From: Xylophilus sp. GW821-FHT01B05
GTDB taxonomy: Bacteria > Pseudomonadota > Gammaproteobacteria > Burkholderiales > Burkholderiaceae_C
Reading direction: 5' to 3'
Length of the DNA: 64,000 bases
Assembly: GCA_038961845.1 (NCBI GenBank)
Contig: CP152408.1
Span: forward strand, 4,960,001-5,024,000
In this document: piece by piece, positions 8,103-16,904 of the stretch
Numbering within the stretch: the stretch's first letter is position 1
How the letters are laid out: each line of letters begins with the position of its first letter
Program-made: the position numbers and the translations under genes
The notes under the pieces: generated by a model
What the model was told of the DNA's origin: nothing
The model's database searches: none
Seen by the model: only the letters and a program-made list of their open reading frames with translations

Positions 8103-8852
8103 CTAGTGCGCCAGGATCTTGTTGAGGAAATCCTTGGTACGCGGCTGGCGCGCATCAGGGTTGCCGAAGAAGTCGTCCTTGGAGCAGTCTTCCAGGATGC
8201 GGCCGCCAACGTCGATGAAGATCACGCGGTTGGCCACCTTGCGCGCAAAGCCCATTTCGTGGGTGACCACCATCATGGTCATGCCTTCCTTGGCCAGGCT
8301 CACCATCACGTCGAGCACTTCGCCGACCATCTCGGGGTCGAGTGCCGAAGTGGGTTCGTCGAACAGCATCACGATCGGGTCCATCGACAGCGCGCGGGCA
8401 ATCGCCACACGCTGCTGCTGGCCGCCAGAGAGTTGGCCCGGGAACTTGTCCTTGTGCGCCATCAGGCCCACGCGGTCGAGCATCTTCAGGCCGCGGGTCT
8501 TGGCTTCGTCCGCGCTGCGGCCCAGCACCTTGATTTGCGCAATCGTGAGGTTCTCGGTCACCGACAGGTGCGGGAACAGCTCGAAATGCTGGAACACCAT
8601 GCCGACCCTGGAGCGCAGCTTGGGCAGGTTGGTCTTGGGGTCATGCAGCGGAATGCCGTTGACCGTGATCTCGCCCTTCTGGAAGGGTTCGAGCGCGTTG
8701 ACGGTCTTGATCAGCGTCGACTTGCCCGACCCGGACGGGCCGCACACCACCACCACGTCGCCCTTGTTGATACCGACCGAGCAGTCGTTGAGCACCTGCA
8801 CCGGGCCGTACCACTTGGAGACGTTCTTGATTTCGATCATTTTTTCGGACAT
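8103..8852 (-). CDS. gltL: Glutamate/aspartate ABC transporter ATP-binding protein
   Basis: A 249-residue ABC ATPase of the polar amino-acid uptake class. It has Walker [10 protein letters not shown] (near residue 40), signature LSGGQQQR (near 140), Walker [17 protein letters not shown] and the switch His in VVTHEMGFA. It supplies energy for the GltJ/GltK permease. It is the last gene of the minus-strand order gltI-gltJ-gltK-gltL, but a repeat of about 85 bp separates it from gltK, whereas these genes are usually close together. That suggests the repeat was inserted into the operon. Confidence 0.95.
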   Translation of the reverse strand: MSEKMIEIKNVSKWYGPVQVLNDCSVGINKGDVVVVCGPSGSGKSTLIKTVNALEPFQKGEITVNGIPLHDPKTNLPKLRSRVGMVFQHFELFPHLSVTENLTIAQIKVLGRSADEAKTRGLKMLDRVGLMAHKDKFPGQLSGGQQQRVAIARALSMDPIVMLFDEPTSALDPEMVGEVLDVMVSLAKEGMTMMVVTHEMGFARKVANRVIFIDVGGRILEDCSKDDFFGNPDARQPRTKDFLNKILAH

Positions 8853-8921
8853 TTCTTTCTCCTGTCAGTTACTGCGCTTGGCACATTCACTACGCATGAA
8901 GCGAGGTCTATGCCAGAAATA

Positions 8922-9006
8922 CCGCGGAACCGGCTTTGCCGGGCCGCTGGTATTGCCCCCTGCAAGGGGGTTGGCGAAGCGACACGAAGTGCGCGAAGCC
9001 TGGGGG
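8922..9006 (+). repeat. Intergenic repeat, family C, copy 2
   Basis: The blocks match those of the copy at 8018: CCGCGGAACCGGCT, TTGCCGGGCCGCTGG, CCCCCTGCAAGGGGG (a perfect hairpin), GGCGAAGCGAC and AGCCTGGGGGT. It ends at the base before the gltK stop codon and fills most of the gltK-gltL gap. Confidence 0.78.
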
Positions 9007-9672
9007 TTAGCGGATGATGGCGATTCTCTTGTGCAGGCGCTTGACCGCCCAGGACAAGGCAAAACAGATCACGAAGTAGGCGACCGCTGCGACTAGGTAA
9101 GACTCGATCGGACGACCGTAGTTCTTGCCCGCAGTCTCGAAGCCCTTGAGCATGTCGTAGGCGCCGATGGCATACACCAGCGACGTGTCCTGGAACAGGA
9201 TGATGGTCTGCGTCAGCAGCACCGGCAGCATGTTGCGGAAGGCCTGCGGCAGCACCACCAGGCGCATGTTCTGGCCGTAGGTCATGCCCACGGCCTGGCC
9301 GGCGTGGACCTGGCCGCGCGGGATCGACTGGATACCGGCGCGCATGATCTCGCTGAAGTAGGCCGCCTCAAACGCGATGAAGGTGACATAGGCCGAGATT
9401 TCCGCGCCGATGGGCCGCCCGATCAAAAAGGGCACCAGCAGGAAGAACCAGAGGATCACCATCACCAGCGGGATGCTGCGCATGCCGTTGACGTAGATCA
9501 CGGCCGGCACTTCCAGCACCTTCTTGCCCGACAGGCGCATCAGCGCCAGCAGCGTGCCCAGCAGAATGCCGCCAGCCGTGGCGACGATGGTCAGGGTGAT
9601 GCTGAACCAGAAGCCCTTCAGGACGAAGGCACGGATCAGCTCCCAATTCATGAAAGAGAAATCGAGATTCAT
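9007..9672 (-). CDS. gltK: Glutamate/aspartate ABC transporter permease
   Basis: A 221-residue inner-membrane permease of the HisMQ type with about five hydrophobic segments and the EAA-like loop (EIMRAGIQSIPRGQVHAGQA, about residues 105-125) that contacts the ATPase. It pairs with GltJ. The start codon overlaps the gltJ stop by 1 bp (TGATG), indicating coupled translation. Length and N-terminus match GltK of the family. Confidence 0.93.
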   Translation of the reverse strand: MNLDFSFMNWELIRAFVLKGFWFSITLTIVATAGGILLGTLLALMRLSGKKVLEVPAVIYVNGMRSIPLVMVILWFFLLVPFLIGRPIGAEISAYVTFIAFEAAYFSEIMRAGIQSIPRGQVHAGQAVGMTYGQNMRLVVLPQAFRNMLPVLLTQTIILFQDTSLVYAIGAYDMLKGFETAGKNYGRPIESYLVAAVAYFVICFALSWAVKRLHKRIAIIR

Positions 9673-10403
9673 CAGTGGCCCCCTCCGGCGCGGCCAGGCA
9701 AGGCAAAGCCAGGGATGCGCAGGCGCTTCTCGATGAACGCCATGATGCGGTTGATCGCAAAGGCCGACACGATGTAGAGCGCCGTCACGGCCAGGTAGAC
9801 CTCGATGCCGCGCGAGGTTTCTTCCTGCACCTGCATCGCGAACATGGTCAGCTCAGACACCGACACGGCAAAGGCCACGGAGGAATTCTTGAAGATGTTC
9901 ATCGTCTCGCTGGTGAGCGGCGGCACGATGATGCGAAAAGCCATCGGCAGCAGCACGTAGCGGTAGTACTGGAAGGTGGTGAAGCCCATGGCCATGCCCG
10001 CATAGCGCTGGCCGCGCGGCAGGGCCTGGATGCCCGAGCGCACCTGCTCGGCGATCCGCGCCGAGGTAAAGAAGCCCAGCGCCAGCACCACCAGCACAAA
10101 GCTCGGCACACCGCGCAGCGGCGGAATCAAGGCCGGCACCACGTGGTACCAGAGGAAGATCTGCACCAGCAATGGAATATTGCGAAACAACTCCACCCAG
10201 GCATTGCCCAGGCGCGCCCAGACCGGGCTATCGGGGAGCGTGCGCAGCGTCCCGATGACAAAACCCAACACCAGGGCCACGATCAGCGCCAACACCGACA
10301 CCGACACCGTCCAGCCCCATGCGGACATCATCCATTGCCAGTAGGTCGGGTACTCGCCCCCTGGGTCCTGCAGAAACATCTGCCAATCCCAATTCGATCC
10401 CAT
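9672..10403 (-). CDS. gltJ: Glutamate/aspartate ABC transporter permease
   Basis: A 243-residue permease with an N-terminal soluble stretch containing NWDWQMFLQ, typical of GltJ, then about five membrane helices and the EAA-like loop (IAEQVRSGIQALPRGQRYAG, about residues 130-150). It forms the heteromeric channel with GltK. The preceding intercistronic region holds a terminator-like hairpin, so this gene is probably expressed at a lower level than gltI. Confidence 0.93.
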   Translation of the reverse strand: MGSNWDWQMFLQDPGGEYPTYWQWMMSAWGWTVSVSVLALIVALVLGFVIGTLRTLPDSPVWARLGNAWVELFRNIPLLVQIFLWYHVVPALIPPLRGVPSFVLVVLALGFFTSARIAEQVRSGIQALPRGQRYAGMAMGFTTFQYYRYVLLPMAFRIIVPPLTSETMNIFKNSSVAFAVSVSELTMFAMQVQEETSRGIEVYLAVTALYIVSAFAINRIMAFIEKRLRIPGFALPGRAGGGH

Positions 10404-10477
10404 AGGGATTCCTTCTCAAACTGTTGCACGACTCACTGGCCGTCTCTCCGGCCTGTCCTTGCCGCCCGGTGTGGACA

Positions 10478-10507
10478 ACAAAAAACGCCCACCTTGCAGG
10501 TGGGCGT
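10478..10507 (-). terminator. Intercistronic terminator/attenuator between gltI and gltJ
   Basis: ACGCCCACCT / AGGTGGGCGT is a perfect 10-bp stem with a 3-base loop. Read on the minus strand it is followed by TTTTTT. It lies 22 bp after the gltI stop and about 75 bp before gltJ, so it should end most transcripts after the binding-protein gene. Confidence 0.8.
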
Positions 10508-10528
10508 CGATCAGCGCATGGTTAGCGC

Positions 10529-11428
10529 TTACTCTTTGGCTGCGTATTCTTCCATAGGTTTGTCGTTCGGATGCTCCCATGCATCCTTGGTCGCGGCAGA
10601 CAGCGGCAGGCCGACCTTGACATTGCTCGGAGGAATCGGCTGCATGAACCACTTGTCATAGAGCTTGGCCATCTCGCCCGACTTGATCTGGGCCACGATG
10701 CTGTCGTCCACGGCCTTCTTGAAGGCGGGGTCGTCCTTGCGGATCATGATCGCAATGGGTTCGACGGAAAGCACTTCACCGACGATCTTGTAGTCGCTGG
10801 GAGCCTTGGACTTGGCTGCATTGGATGCAAGGATCGAGCCGTCCATCACGAAGGCGTCGGCGCGGCCGGACTCGAGCAGCAGGAAGCTGTCGGAGTGGTC
10901 CTTGCCAAACACTTCCTTGAAGGTCAGGCCATCGGCGCGCTTGTTCTTGCGCAGGGTCTGCACCGAGGTGGTACCCGTGGTGGTGGCGATGGTCTTGCCG
11001 TTCAGGTCCTTGATGCCGGCGATGCCGGAGTTGGCCTTGACCAGGATGCGCACTTCTTCCACATAGGTGGTGTAGGCGAAGGACACGTCCTTGGCGCGCG
11101 CCGTGTTGTTGGTGGTGGAGCCGCACTCCAGATCCACCGTGCCGTTTTGCACCAGCGGGATGCGGTTTTGCGAGGTCACGGGCTGGTACTTGGTCTCGAG
11201 CTTCTTGCCCAGGGACTTTTCCAGGTCCTTGATGATGTTGGCGCAGACGTCGTAGTGGAAGCCGGTGTACTTGCCGTCGCCCAGGGTGTAGGAGAGACCC
11301 GAAGATTCCCGCACGCCTTCGGTGATGACGCCCGAAGCCTTGATCTTGGCGAGGGTGTCGGTGTTCTGGGCGAACGCGCCGCCAGCAGCCAGGGCCGCGA
11401 CCGCGAGGGCCAACAGTTGTTTCTTCAT
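10529..11428 (-). CDS. gltI: Glutamate/aspartate ABC transporter periplasmic binding protein
   Basis: A 299-residue periplasmic binding protein with a signal peptide (MKKQLLALAVA ..., cleavage near AFA|Q at residue 20). The mature body has the GltI hallmark VDLECGSTTNN near residue 100 and the usual amino-acid binding fold to the C-terminus. An AGGAGA ribosome-binding site lies 6 bp before the ATG. It is the first gene of the gltIJKL unit. Uptake of L-glutamate and L-aspartate is well supported by family, though exact specificity cannot be read from sequence. Confidence 0.94.
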   Translation of the reverse strand: MKKQLLALAVAALAAGGAFAQNTDTLAKIKASGVITEGVRESSGLSYTLGDGKYTGFHYDVCANIIKDLEKSLGKKLETKYQPVTSQNRIPLVQNGTVDLECGSTTNNTARAKDVSFAYTTYVEEVRILVKANSGIAGIKDLNGKTIATTTGTTSVQTLRKNKRADGLTFKEVFGKDHSDSFLLLESGRADAFVMDGSILASNAAKSKAPSDYKIVGEVLSVEPIAIMIRKDDPAFKKAVDDSIVAQIKSGEMAKLYDKWFMQPIPPSNVKVGLPLSAATKDAWEHPNDKPMEEYAAKE

Positions 11429-11753
11429 GCAAATCTCCTAGTAAGCGAGGATGAAAGTAAGGGAGAGTCTAGAACGGAATCCAGGCCTGCTGCGCGCGGG
11501 TAACACCCAGGGCACGCCAAGTTGGTGCAAAGAGATTGCGCATGGGCATCATTCCGGTGCATCGGCAGACCCGTAGCATCTCCGTCGGAAACATACGGTT
11601 GCAAGCTCCGTGCCCAAGCTGGCGAACGGCAGGTGTTGCGAACTGTACGGCTGGCGGCGGAGGCTGACCAATGCCAGTTGCTCTCCGCTTCATGCAAAAA
11701 AAACATGGACTAATGACAAACCCTAATGCCGGGCCGGCACACCACGCAGCCGC
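11429..11753 (-). promoter_or_regulatory. Upstream region of gltI, no gene seen
   Basis: This 325-bp stretch lies between the gltI start and the LysR stop codon (both genes on the minus strand). It must hold the gltI promoter. I found no convincing ORF, repeat or terminator in it. It has one A/T run near 11690-11700 and otherwise ordinary composition. I could not place the -35 and -10 boxes with confidence. Confidence 0.5.
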
Positions 11754-12728
11754 CTATTTGCCGGCGCTGCGCACGGTGGACGGGTTCTGCAGAAAGGCCC
11801 AGAGCGCATCGGCTGGCCGGCGCGCCACGGCCGCGCGGCCGCGACCCGTCACGCCTTCGCGCGGGGCAGCCGGCTTTTCGCGGTAGGCGCGGATTTCCAT
11901 GGTCATCTGCAGGCCGGTTTGCTCGGCCGGCAGCGCACTGACCAGGCGGCGGCTGCGCAGCTCGCGCCGTACCGCGCTGTGCGGCAAGAACGCCAGGCCG
12001 TGGCCTTCCAGCGCCATGGCCTTCAGGCCTTCGGCCATGTCGGTCTCATAGACGCGGTCCAGGTGGATGGGCGTGCCGGCCTCTTTCAGCAATGTTTCGA
12101 CCACGCGGCCCAGGTAGGCGCCGGGCGCGTAGGCCAGGTAGGGCAAGGGCTGGCTGCTGCGGCCGGGCAGCTCGAACATGGGCCGGCCGTCGGCGTCGGG
12201 ACGCGAGAACGGGGCCACGGTTTCCTCGCCCAGCACCACCATCTCGTAGCGGTCGGCATCGAGCTGGATCGGCTGGGTGCTGTGGTGGTAGGCGATCAGC
12301 AGATCGCAGTTGCCCTCCATCAGCCGCAGCACGGCGTCGTGCACGTTGAGCGCGATCAGGCGGCTGCGCATGGGGCCGAAGCGCTCGCGCAGGCCCGACA
12401 CCCAAGTGGGGAAGAAGGTGAAGGCCAGCGTGTGCGGCACGGCGAACTGGATCACGTCCTTGCCGGCTGCGGTGTGGCCACGCAGCATGGCGCGCGTGCT
12501 CTGCAAGGCCTGCAGCATCTCCAGCGACTGGGCGTAGAGCGTCTCGCCGGCGGCGGTCAGGCGCGTGGGATACGAGGTTCGGTCCACCAGATCGGTGCCG
12601 GCCCAGCCCTCCAGCGCCTGGATGCGGCGCGAAAACGCCGGCTGCGTCACATGGCGCAGCTGTGCCGATCGGCTGAAGCTGCGCGTTTCCGCGAGGCTGA
12701 CAAAGTCCTCGAGCCACTTGGTTTCCAT
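11754..12728 (-). CDS. LysR-family transcriptional regulator
   Basis: A 324-residue LTTR. The N-terminal winged helix-turn-helix begins METKWLEDFVSLAETRSFSR and includes QPAFSRRIQALE; an effector-binding domain follows from about residue 90. The ATG at 12728 is preferred over one 9 bp upstream because the family starts at METKWLEDF. It is divergent from a Bug protein-ligI-porin-oxidoreductase operon across 162 bp, the classical LysR arrangement. Control of that operon by a pathway intermediate is inferred. Confidence 0.88.
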   Translation of the reverse strand: METKWLEDFVSLAETRSFSRSAQLRHVTQPAFSRRIQALEGWAGTDLVDRTSYPTRLTAAGETLYAQSLEMLQALQSTRAMLRGHTAAGKDVIQFAVPHTLAFTFFPTWVSGLRERFGPMRSRLIALNVHDAVLRLMEGNCDLLIAYHHSTQPIQLDADRYEMVVLGEETVAPFSRPDADGRPMFELPGRSSQPLPYLAYAPGAYLGRVVETLLKEAGTPIHLDRVYETDMAEGLKAMALEGHGLAFLPHSAVRRELRSRRLVSALPAEQTGLQMTMEIRAYREKPAAPREGVTGRGRAAVARRPADALWAFLQNPSTVRSAGK

Positions 12729-12890
12729 GGCCCGCATTATGGAATTTTCGCGGGGCCCTGGCCGGCCATGCCGCATTGATATATCTCCCAGTGCAAACAG
12801 CCGGTTGTGCAGGGGCGGCCCGCGCGGAATAGTCGCGGCAGCGGCGGGACAGCCGCCCGCGTTCCATTTCCCAGGATTCCAAGGAGACTT

Positions 12891-13868
12891 ATGCATTCCC
12901 CCCGCCGAACCTTCGCCGCCGCATTGCTGGTGGCCCTGGCCACCCTTGCCGGCGCGCCCGCGCAGGCACAGCCGCTGTCCTCGCGCCCGATCCGCCTGGT
13001 CGTGCCCTTCGGGCCGGGCGGCGTGGCCGACCTGACCGCGCGCAGCGTGGCGCAGAAGATGTCCGAATCCATGGGCCAGAGCATCGTGGTGGACAACAAG
13101 CCCGGCGCCGGCGGCGTGGTGGCCTCGGACACGGTCGCCAAGGCACCGCCGGACGGGCACACGCTGCTGCTGATGTCCAACGGCACGGCCGTCAGCGTGG
13201 GCCTGTTCAAGTCGCTGCCCTATGACACGGTGAAGGACTTCGCGCCGGTATCCATGCTCGGCTATTTCGACATCGCGGTGCTGGTGCCGGAGAACTCCAG
13301 GTTCAAGACGCTGCAGGACCTGGTGGCCCACGCCAAGGCGCACCCAGGCACGCTCAACGTCGGCACCATCAATACCGGCAGCACCCAGTTCCTGGCGGGC
13401 GAACTGCTCAAGAATTCGCTCGGTATCGACGCGCAGGTGGTGCCCTTCAACGGCACGCCGGGCGTGGTCACCGCGCTGCGCGGCGGCCAGGTGGATGCGG
13501 CGGTGGAGATTCTGGCGCCGGTCCTGTCGCAGGTCACCGGCAAGGCGCTGCGCGTACTGGCCGTGATGGGCGAGAAACGCTCCCCCAACCTGCCCGACGT
13601 GCCCACGGTGGCCGAAAGCGGCGCGCCAAAATTCAACGTCGCCTCGTGGAACGCGCTGGCCGCGCCGGCCGGCACGCCCAAGGATGTGCTGGCACGCCTC
13701 AACAAGGAAGCCAACGCCGCCCTGGCATCGCCCGAGGTGAAGAAGCGCCTGCAGGACCTGGGCGTGGAGCCGCGTGGCAGCACACCCGAGCAACAGGCCG
13801 CCCTGCTGGCAAGCGAGATCAAGCGCTGGTCTGCCGTGATCCAGCAGGCCGGCATCCCCAAGCAATGA
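12891..13868 (+). CDS. Bug-family (tripartite tricarboxylate receptor) periplasmic binding protein
   Basis: A 325-residue protein with a signal peptide (cleavage near AQA|Q at residue 26). Bug-family landmarks are RPIRLVVPFGPGG, VVDNKPGAGG and AKAPPDGHTLL, with the usual length. The start follows an AAGGAGA ribosome-binding site. Such proteins bind small carboxylates or amides and often lack a nearby TctAB permease, as here; some appear to act in sensing. Placement between a LysR regulator and ligI suggests that it binds an aromatic acid or a dicarboxylate intermediate. Confidence 0.9.
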   Translation: MHSPRRTFAAALLVALATLAGAPAQAQPLSSRPIRLVVPFGPGGVADLTARSVAQKMSESMGQSIVVDNKPGAGGVVASDTVAKAPPDGHTLLLMSNGTAVSVGLFKSLPYDTVKDFAPVSMLGYFDIAVLVPENSRFKTLQDLVAHAKAHPGTLNVGTINTGSTQFLAGELLKNSLGIDAQVVPFNGTPGVVTALRGGQVDAAVEILAPVLSQVTGKALRVLAVMGEKRSPNLPDVPTVAESGAPKFNVASWNALAAPAGTPKDVLARLNKEANAALASPEVKKRLQDLGVEPRGSTPEQQAALLASEIKRWSAVIQQAGIPKQ

Positions 13869-13893
13869 CCTGAACCCCAAAGCCCTGACGCCC

Positions 13894-14769
13894 ATGAAGA
13901 GCATTTCGCCCCCCCATCCCAACCCCAGCCGCCCGGCCTTGCGCCTACCGGCAGGCGCCTGCGACGCGCACTGCCACGTGTTCGGCCCGGGCGAGCAGTT
14001 TCCCTATTCGGACAACCGCCGCTACACGCCGCCCGATGCGCCGGCCGCCAAGCTGCGCGCGCTGCACCAGTTGCTGGGCATAGAGCGCGTGGTGCTGGTG
14101 CAGGCCAGCGTGCACGGCCATGACAACCGCGCCATGCTCGACGCCATTGCGCAGTCGCCCGACAGCTACCGCGGCGTGGCCATGGTGGGCGCCGGCGTGA
14201 GCGACGCCGAGCTGAGCGCGCTGCACAAGGCCGGCGTGCGCTCGGTGCGCTTCAACTTCGTGCAGCACCTGGGCGGCGCGCCCGACCTGCCGACCGTGCT
14301 GCGCATGGCCGAGCGCATCCAGCCGCTGGGCTGGCACCTGGTGCTGCACCTGGACGCGGAAGACCTGCTGACCTACCGCGCCTTCCTGGACACGCTGCCC
14401 GTGCCCTTCGTGATCGACCACATGGGCCGCACCATGGTCGAACACGGCCTGGAGCAACAGCCTTTCGCCATGCTGCTGGACCTGATGCGCGACGAGCGCG
14501 CCTGGGTCAAGGTCAGCGGCGCGGAGCGCATCTCGCACACCTTGTCGACGCAGGGCGCGCCCTATGCCGACGCCGCCCCCTTTGCCCGCCGCCTGATCGA
14601 GGCCGCACCAGACCGCGTGCTGTGGGGCACCGACTGGCCGCACCCCAACGTGCGCGAGATGCCCGACGACGGCAAATTGGTCGACCTGCTGCCGCTGTTC
14701 ACGGAAGACGCCACGCTGCTGCACAAGTTGCTGGTGGACAACCCGACGCGGCTGTACTGGTACGACTGA
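13894..14769 (+). CDS. ligI: 2-pyrone-4,6-dicarboxylate lactonase (LigI/PmdD type)
   Basis: A 291-residue amidohydrolase-superfamily protein closely resembling LigI of Sphingobium SYK-6 as I recall it: GACDAHCHVFGPG near residue 27, VRFNFVQHL near 112, VIDHMGR near 170 and DRVLWGTDWPHPN near 233, in LigI order. LigI hydrolyses the ring of 2-pyrone-4,6-dicarboxylate to 4-oxalomesaconate in protocatechuate 4,5-cleavage and related gallate routes. The next enzymes, LigJ and LigK, are encoded at 22085-23813. The dioxygenase and LigC dehydrogenase that would make PDC are not in the window. Confidence 0.88.
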   Translation: MKSISPPHPNPSRPALRLPAGACDAHCHVFGPGEQFPYSDNRRYTPPDAPAAKLRALHQLLGIERVVLVQASVHGHDNRAMLDAIAQSPDSYRGVAMVGAGVSDAELSALHKAGVRSVRFNFVQHLGGAPDLPTVLRMAERIQPLGWHLVLHLDAEDLLTYRAFLDTLPVPFVIDHMGRTMVEHGLEQQPFAMLLDLMRDERAWVKVSGAERISHTLSTQGAPYADAAPFARRLIEAAPDRVLWGTDWPHPNVREMPDDGKLVDLLPLFTEDATLLHKLLVDNPTRLYWYD

Positions 14770-14807
14770 GCACTTTCTTTCCTTTCCCTAAAAAACACGG
14801 AGACACC

Positions 14808-15860
14808 ATGCCAACACGTCCCATGAAGCGGACGCGCGCAGCCCTGCGCGCCCTTCCCTTGCTTGCCGCTGCTTGCGCTGCCAGCACCAGCTTCGCGCAG
14901 AGCGCCCCCAGCTCCAGCGTGCAGATCTACGGCCTGATCGACGCCTACGCCGGCACGCTGCGCCGCAGCGACCAGACCGGCCGCACCACCGTCGTCAACA
15001 GCGGCGGCATGAACACCGCCTTCTGGGGCGTGCGCGGCAGCGAGGACCTGGGTGGCGGGCTGAAAGCGCTGTTCATGCTGGAGAGCTTCTTCCAGACCGA
15101 CACCGGCGTGTACGGGCGCAACGCCACCGACCCATTCTTCTCCAAGAACTCCTGGGTTGGCCTGGGCGGCGACTTTGGCCAGGTAGCGGCCGGCCGGCAG
15201 ACCAACCCGCTGTTCCTGGCGACCGGCGCGTTCAACCCGTTTGGCGGCTCGCTGCAGTTCTCGCCCGTGATGCTGCAGACCTGGCAGCCCACCTACAACC
15301 GCAGCGTGCTGGGCGACAGCGTGTGGGACAACACGCTGCAGTATTCGTCGCCCACCGTGGCCGGCCTGCGCGCCAACCTGGTGTACGGCTTTGGCGAGGT
15401 GCAGGACCGTGCCGGCGTGCGCAACCTGAACCTCACCGTCAACTACGAGCGCGGCCCGTTCGCGGCCGTGGTGTCAGCCCAGCAGGCCAAGACCGGGCCC
15501 GGCTTCACCACCGCCATCGGCCGGCAGAACGCGGCACTGGTCGGCGCCTCGTATGACTTCAAGGCCGTGCAGCTGTACGGCCAGTTGCTGCGCAGCCGCA
15601 CGCCCGACATCCAGACCACGGCCGACACGCTGCAGCTGGGTGCAGCCGTGCCGGTGGGCGCGGGGCGCATCATGGCCTCTGCATCGCGCACCACGCGCGA
15701 GGTGCAGGGCGCTGGCGACACGCACCGCACCACCTGGGCCGCCGGCTACGACTACAACCTGTCCAAGCGCACCGACATCTACGCCATCTACCTGCGCGAC
15801 CAGCTCACCGGCTACGCCGGCGCGGGCAGCCTGGGCGCCGGCATCCGGCACCGGTTCTGA
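14808..15860 (+). CDS. General bacterial porin (outer membrane)
   Basis: A 350-residue outer-membrane beta-barrel. It has a signal peptide (cleavage near SFA|Q at residue 30), then SSVQIYGLIDAYAGTL, the standard first strand of beta-proteobacterial trimeric porins, the GSEDLGGGLKALFMLE segment, and a C-terminal phenylalanine in IRHRF for BAM recognition. An in-frame ATG five codons downstream (MKRTR) could also be the start. Lying between ligI and an oxidoreductase gene, it probably admits the aromatic acid or its lactone. Confidence 0.92.
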   Translation: MPTRPMKRTRAALRALPLLAAACAASTSFAQSAPSSSVQIYGLIDAYAGTLRRSDQTGRTTVVNSGGMNTAFWGVRGSEDLGGGLKALFMLESFFQTDTGVYGRNATDPFFSKNSWVGLGGDFGQVAAGRQTNPLFLATGAFNPFGGSLQFSPVMLQTWQPTYNRSVLGDSVWDNTLQYSSPTVAGLRANLVYGFGEVQDRAGVRNLNLTVNYERGPFAAVVSAQQAKTGPGFTTAIGRQNAALVGASYDFKAVQLYGQLLRSRTPDIQTTADTLQLGAAVPVGAGRIMASASRTTREVQGAGDTHRTTWAAGYDYNLSKRTDIYAIYLRDQLTGYAGAGSLGAGIRHRF

Positions 15861-15883
15861 AGCCACGATCAAGAGACTCACGC

Positions 15884-16798
15884 ATGTCACAACTCCCCTC
15901 TTCCCTGCGCATCGGCGTGATCGGCTACGGCGAGGTCGGCAAGATCTTCGCCGCCGGCCTGCAAGGCCAGCCCGGCGTGGCCGGCATCCAGGTCTGGGAC
16001 CTGCGCCTGGCGCCCGGCCAGGCAGCGCGCGAGGCCGAGGCCGCGCACGCCCGCGCGGCCGGCCTGGAGCCCGTTGACAGCGCTGCGGCGCTGGCGCAGG
16101 TCGACCTGGTGATCTCGGCCGTCACCGCGTCGCACACCTTCGAAGTAGCGGCGCAAGCCGCGCGCTTCATGCGCCCCGGCGCGCTGTTCCTGGATTTGAA
16201 CTCGGCCTCGCCCGGCACCAAGCAGGAAGCCGCCGCCGCCATCGATGCGCGCGGCGCCCATTACGTGGAAGCCGGCGTCATGACCTCGGTGCCGCCCTAC
16301 GGCATCCGCGTGCCCATGCTGCTGGGCGGCGCGCAGGCAGCGGCGCTGGCCGAGCGCCTGCGCGGCTGGGGCATGGACGCCACGGCGGTGGCCGAGCGCA
16401 TCGGCGTGGCATCGGCCATCAAGATGTGCCGCAGCATCATGATCAAGGGCCTGGAAGCGCTGGTGATCGAGAGCTACAGCACCGCGCGCCACTACGGCGT
16501 GGAAGACCAGGTGCTGCCGACGCTGGCCGAGACCTTCCCCAGCATCGACTGGCCGCAGCAAGGCGCCTACTTCTTCAGCCGCGTGGTGCAACACGGCAAG
16601 CGCCGCGCCGAAGAAATGCGCGAATCCGCCCGCACCGTGCAAGAGGCTGGCTTTGCGCCGCTGATGGCGGCGGCCATTGCCGACAAGCACGATGGCGTGG
16701 CGAAGCTGGCGCGGGAAGGGGTGTTTGCTGGCATTGGCAAGGATGCGGCGTGGCAGGAGTATGCGGATCGGTTGGTCAAGCAGTCCGCCACCAAATAG
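15884..16798 (+). CDS. NAD(P)-dependent oxidoreductase with DUF1932 C-terminal domain
   Basis: A 304-residue protein of the 6-phosphogluconate/3-hydroxyisobutyrate dehydrogenase superfamily. Its N-terminal Rossmann fold has GVIGYGEVGKIF (about residues 11-22) and DLNSASPGTK (about 104). The C-terminal helical region from about residue 190 (IKMCRSIMIKGLEALVIES) matches DUF1932. The catalytic Lys expected in this superfamily probably lies in that KMCRS helix. It follows the porin in the ligI operon. It is not a LigC homologue (LigC is of the GFO/IDH/MocA family), so its step in the pathway is unknown. Confidence 0.82.
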   Translation: MSQLPSSLRIGVIGYGEVGKIFAAGLQGQPGVAGIQVWDLRLAPGQAAREAEAAHARAAGLEPVDSAAALAQVDLVISAVTASHTFEVAAQAARFMRPGALFLDLNSASPGTKQEAAAAIDARGAHYVEAGVMTSVPPYGIRVPMLLGGAQAAALAERLRGWGMDATAVAERIGVASAIKMCRSIMIKGLEALVIESYSTARHYGVEDQVLPTLAETFPSIDWPQQGAYFFSRVVQHGKRRAEEMRESARTVQEAGFAPLMAAAIADKHDGVAKLAREGVFAGIGKDAAWQEYADRLVKQSATK

Positions 16799-16904
16799 AA
16801 AGCCAAGGAAGGTCTGCACAAGCCGATCGCGTACTCAACTAGCTGTTTGCTATCCATGGGCCCCGTTCGCCGTCAAGCGCTGGCCAGTTCGTGGTTCATG
16901 CGCT

